In this document: piece by piece, positions 52,966 through 54,579 of the stretch
Layout: the number at the start of each line of letters is the position of its first letter
Position numbering within the stretch: position 1 is the first letter of the stretch
Source of the DNA: Promethearchaeota archaeon
GTDB lineage: Archaea > Asgardarchaeota > Lokiarchaeia > Helarchaeales > RDOG01
Assembly: GCA_011365055.1 (NCBI GenBank)
Contig: RDOG01000025.1
Location: forward strand, 1-54,579
DNA length: 54,579 nucleotides
Direction of reading: 5' to 3'
The notes under the pieces: model-generated
Told to the model about the DNA's origin: nothing
The model's database searches: none
The model's input: only the letters and a program-made list of their open reading frames with translations
Made by a program: the position numbers and the translations under genes

Positions 52966-54579
52966 ATGTCAACTAGAAAACCAAGTTGGTTACGACTTCC
53001 ATGCACTCGATGCGGAACTGAAATTCCCGAGTTAATTGAGGGTGTTACTTTAAAATGCCTTCAATGTGGAGCCGAAAATACTTATTCTGAATCAAAAAGA
53101 TTTCTGGAAAAGAATGCAAAAGATGTTTATGGATCGGTACCCTCCATTGACTTCATTGAGGATGCAGGAAAGCGAACTTCGTCTATAAATGAACGAATGG
53201 CTGCAGTTAGGAAAGTATACGATTCTCAACAAGCTGATGATGCCGAAATGCAGAAACATGCAATTGTCGCAACCCCTCTTGAAAAATATGGAGTCTCTGG
53301 ACGTAAAATTCTTGGGATGGTTCAAGAATATAATAAAGTCGCATTTCTCATTAAAAATCATATTTTACCGTTAGCATTGACTCAGGAAGAAGATTTACCA
53401 GCTCGTGAATTATATTTTAAAGCTGCTTTCAATGCCATGTTAAATTTAGGAACGTTTCATACAATTGAAGCACGAAGAGCTGATAATAACGTGACTGCAA
53501 CAAAACAATACGATCAAGCTGCAAGAAATTTCAATAAAGCTCAAGATTTTTCTCAACAAGCAATCGATATAGGATTTCAAGAGTTTAGAACTAAAAGAGC
53601 ACTTGCAGAAGCATCGTCAAATTATTCGACTGGTCTTGCTTCAGTCACGCGTGGTAATCCTGATTATGGAACGCGCAAGTTTAAAAACGTCCGTAACATT
53701 TTAGAAGATATTTTAGCCAGAGAACCCCGCGCTAAAATAGATCACGTCCGAGTTGGAATGATTGTTAGCCTTCAACCCTCTGTTAAAATGATTTTGAAAC
53801 AATTGAAGGAAGGCAAAAAAGTTCGAGAGGCAGGAAAAGTAAGGTTATATCCCCTGGATAAGAGCAAAGAAATAGTTGATACGGTCAGAGAAGTCAAAGA
53901 TTGGATCGTCAAACAAAATGAACGATTTGAGGGGATTCTTAAATTCTATTATGATCTTAATTACGGTGAAAAACTTGAATACACTGATCGATACCGTGAA
54001 AGATTTGCTGAATTCTTTGAAACTGCAAAATCCGTTTTTGATGAAACGGTTAGAGATATAGTTACAAATCTTTCGGATGAATATGATTTCAAAGTAGGAC
54101 AGCTATATCGACGTCTAGAAGCTGCTGCAAGAGCTGCGGTTCTTCCTGGTGAATCCACGCGCGAACAGTTTGAAGAGGGAAGGAAAGAATTAGAAGCTAT
54201 TGATGAATTATATAAATCCGTCATGGCAACCCTCATAGATGCTACTTATACGATTAAAAAGACGGAATTTGCTGGATCTGCAGAGTTATCCATAAAGAAA
54301 GCACACAGCCAATTTGATGATTTAACAAGAATGGCAATTACACAGCTAATTTTAGATTATGATGAATCCACGCAGCGTGTTTTCGATAGATTATTGCCCA
54401 TTGCAGATGGTGCAAAACTACCGGGTGATGAAACGGTAGAATATTTCCGAGATGCTCGAACGGAAATTGATTCATTGGGTTTTACCATCTCAAATCTCGT
54501 TGACGTTTCATATACTGTTAAACGAAAAGAATTTGAAGAACGAATCAAAAATGTTCAAGAAAGACAAAAGACTCGTTTT
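52966..54579 (+). CDS. Zinc-ribbon helical-repeat protein, C-terminus cut off
   Basis: An open frame of 538 codons that continues beyond the window edge. The ATG is preceded by GAGGAT about 9 nt upstream. Residues about 15-40 hold a zinc ribbon with CTRC and CLQC. The rest is helical and charged, with two copies of a 92-residue repeat: LPGESTREQF through YTIKKTEF and LPGDETVEYF through YTVKRKEF, exactly 276 nt apart. A preceding copy-like segment begins near YTDRYRERFAEFF. It is a soluble protein with no membrane helix. I do not recognise the family. The absence of any stop across 1.6 kb with good codon structure makes the gene certain even though its product is not. Confidence 0.7.
   Translation, partial: MSTRKPSWLRLPCTRCGTEIPELIEGVTLKCLQCGAENTYSESKRFLEKNAKDVYGSVPSIDFIEDAGKRTSSINERMAAVRKVYDSQQADDAEMQKHAIVATPLEKYGVSGRKILGMVQEYNKVAFLIKNHILPLALTQEEDLPARELYFKAAFNAMLNLGTFHTIEARRADNNVTATKQYDQAARNFNKAQDFSQQAIDIGFQEFRTKRALAEASSNYSTGLASVTRGNPDYGTRKFKNVRNILEDILAREPRAKIDHVRVGMIVSLQPSVKMILKQLKEGKKVREAGKVRLYPLDKSKEIVDTVREVKDWIVKQNERFEGILKFYYDLNYGEKLEYTDRYRERFAEFFETAKSVFDETVRDIVTNLSDEYDFKVGQLYRRLEAAARAAVLPGESTREQFEEGRKELEAIDELYKSVMATLIDATYTIKKTEFAGSAELSIKKAHSQFDDLTRMAITQLILDYDESTQRVFDRLLPIADGAKLPGDETVEYFRDARTEIDSLGFTISNLVDVSYTVKRKEFEERIKNVQERQKTRF

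Noticed and set aside
1..54579. CRISPR array, insertion sequences or rRNA/tRNA genes
   Set aside because: No regularly spaced short repeats, transposase motifs or structured RNA genes of these kinds were found on reading both strands.

Overview
The window is AT-rich archaeal DNA (about one third G+C by eye) and most resembles an Asgard archaeon, probably of the Lokiarchaeia. The evidence is an actin-fold ATPase close to eukaryotic actin-related proteins, two Ras/Rab-type small GTPases, a longin-like domain fused to a transporter, a von Willebrand A/RING protein, and SDS22-type leucine-rich repeats. These sit beside archaeal markers: NreA with a PCNA-binding tail, PDCD5, archaeal RNase HII, archaeal HflX and phosphoseryl-tRNA(Sec) kinase. 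Start sites often carry GGTGA/GAGGTGAT ribosome-binding sites and many are TTG or GTG. The lineage call is inference from gene content; there is no rRNA here.

Layout. 1-4.5 kb (minus strand): a cut-off membrane-anchored protein, a ketopantoate-reductase-family enzyme, and glyS followed 2 nt later by an M19 dipeptidase. 4.7-11.9 kb: a HEAT-repeat protein, a nucleotidyltransferase, PSTK, TatD nuclease, the catalytic subunit of methylmalonyl-CoA mutase, HflX and a multi-pass membrane protein. 12.2-17.2 kb: a GNAT/radical-SAM pair with overlapping ends, an unknown protein, a candidate small RNA and an orphan MCP-like receptor. 17.5-27.7 kb: VWA-RING-wHTH protein, NreA, MFS-longin fusion, an SDR, a DUF2284 protein, two unknowns, a G-rich hairpin element, a secreted prenyltransferase-fold protein and RNase HII.

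27.9-44.8 kb is the cytoskeleton/small-GTPase region. An AAA-type ATPase overlaps a Ras-like GTPase and faces an operon of three coiled-coil proteins. A 2503-residue surface protein with tandem Ig-like repeats and a proline-rich, zinc-ribbon cytoplasmic tail is divergent from the actin-related protein. Then come an unknown, PDCD5, a Rab-like GTPase, an unknown and a 51-residue zinc-finger protein.

45.0-49.8 kb holds a receptor-like protein (outside beta-helix, one membrane helix, inside LRR blocks with 12-residue tyrosine repeats) and two small membrane proteins. 49.8-52.9 kb is an accessory island: two PIN toxin-antitoxin pairs around a TPR gene, a LAGLIDADG endonuclease and two decayed gene tails. 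The window ends in a long zinc-ribbon helical-repeat protein.

The best candidates for an undescribed system are the ATPase-GTPase-coiled-coil cluster and the envelope-to-cytoskeleton set (surface protein, actin-related protein, LRR receptor). No tRNA, rRNA, CRISPR array or insertion sequence was found.
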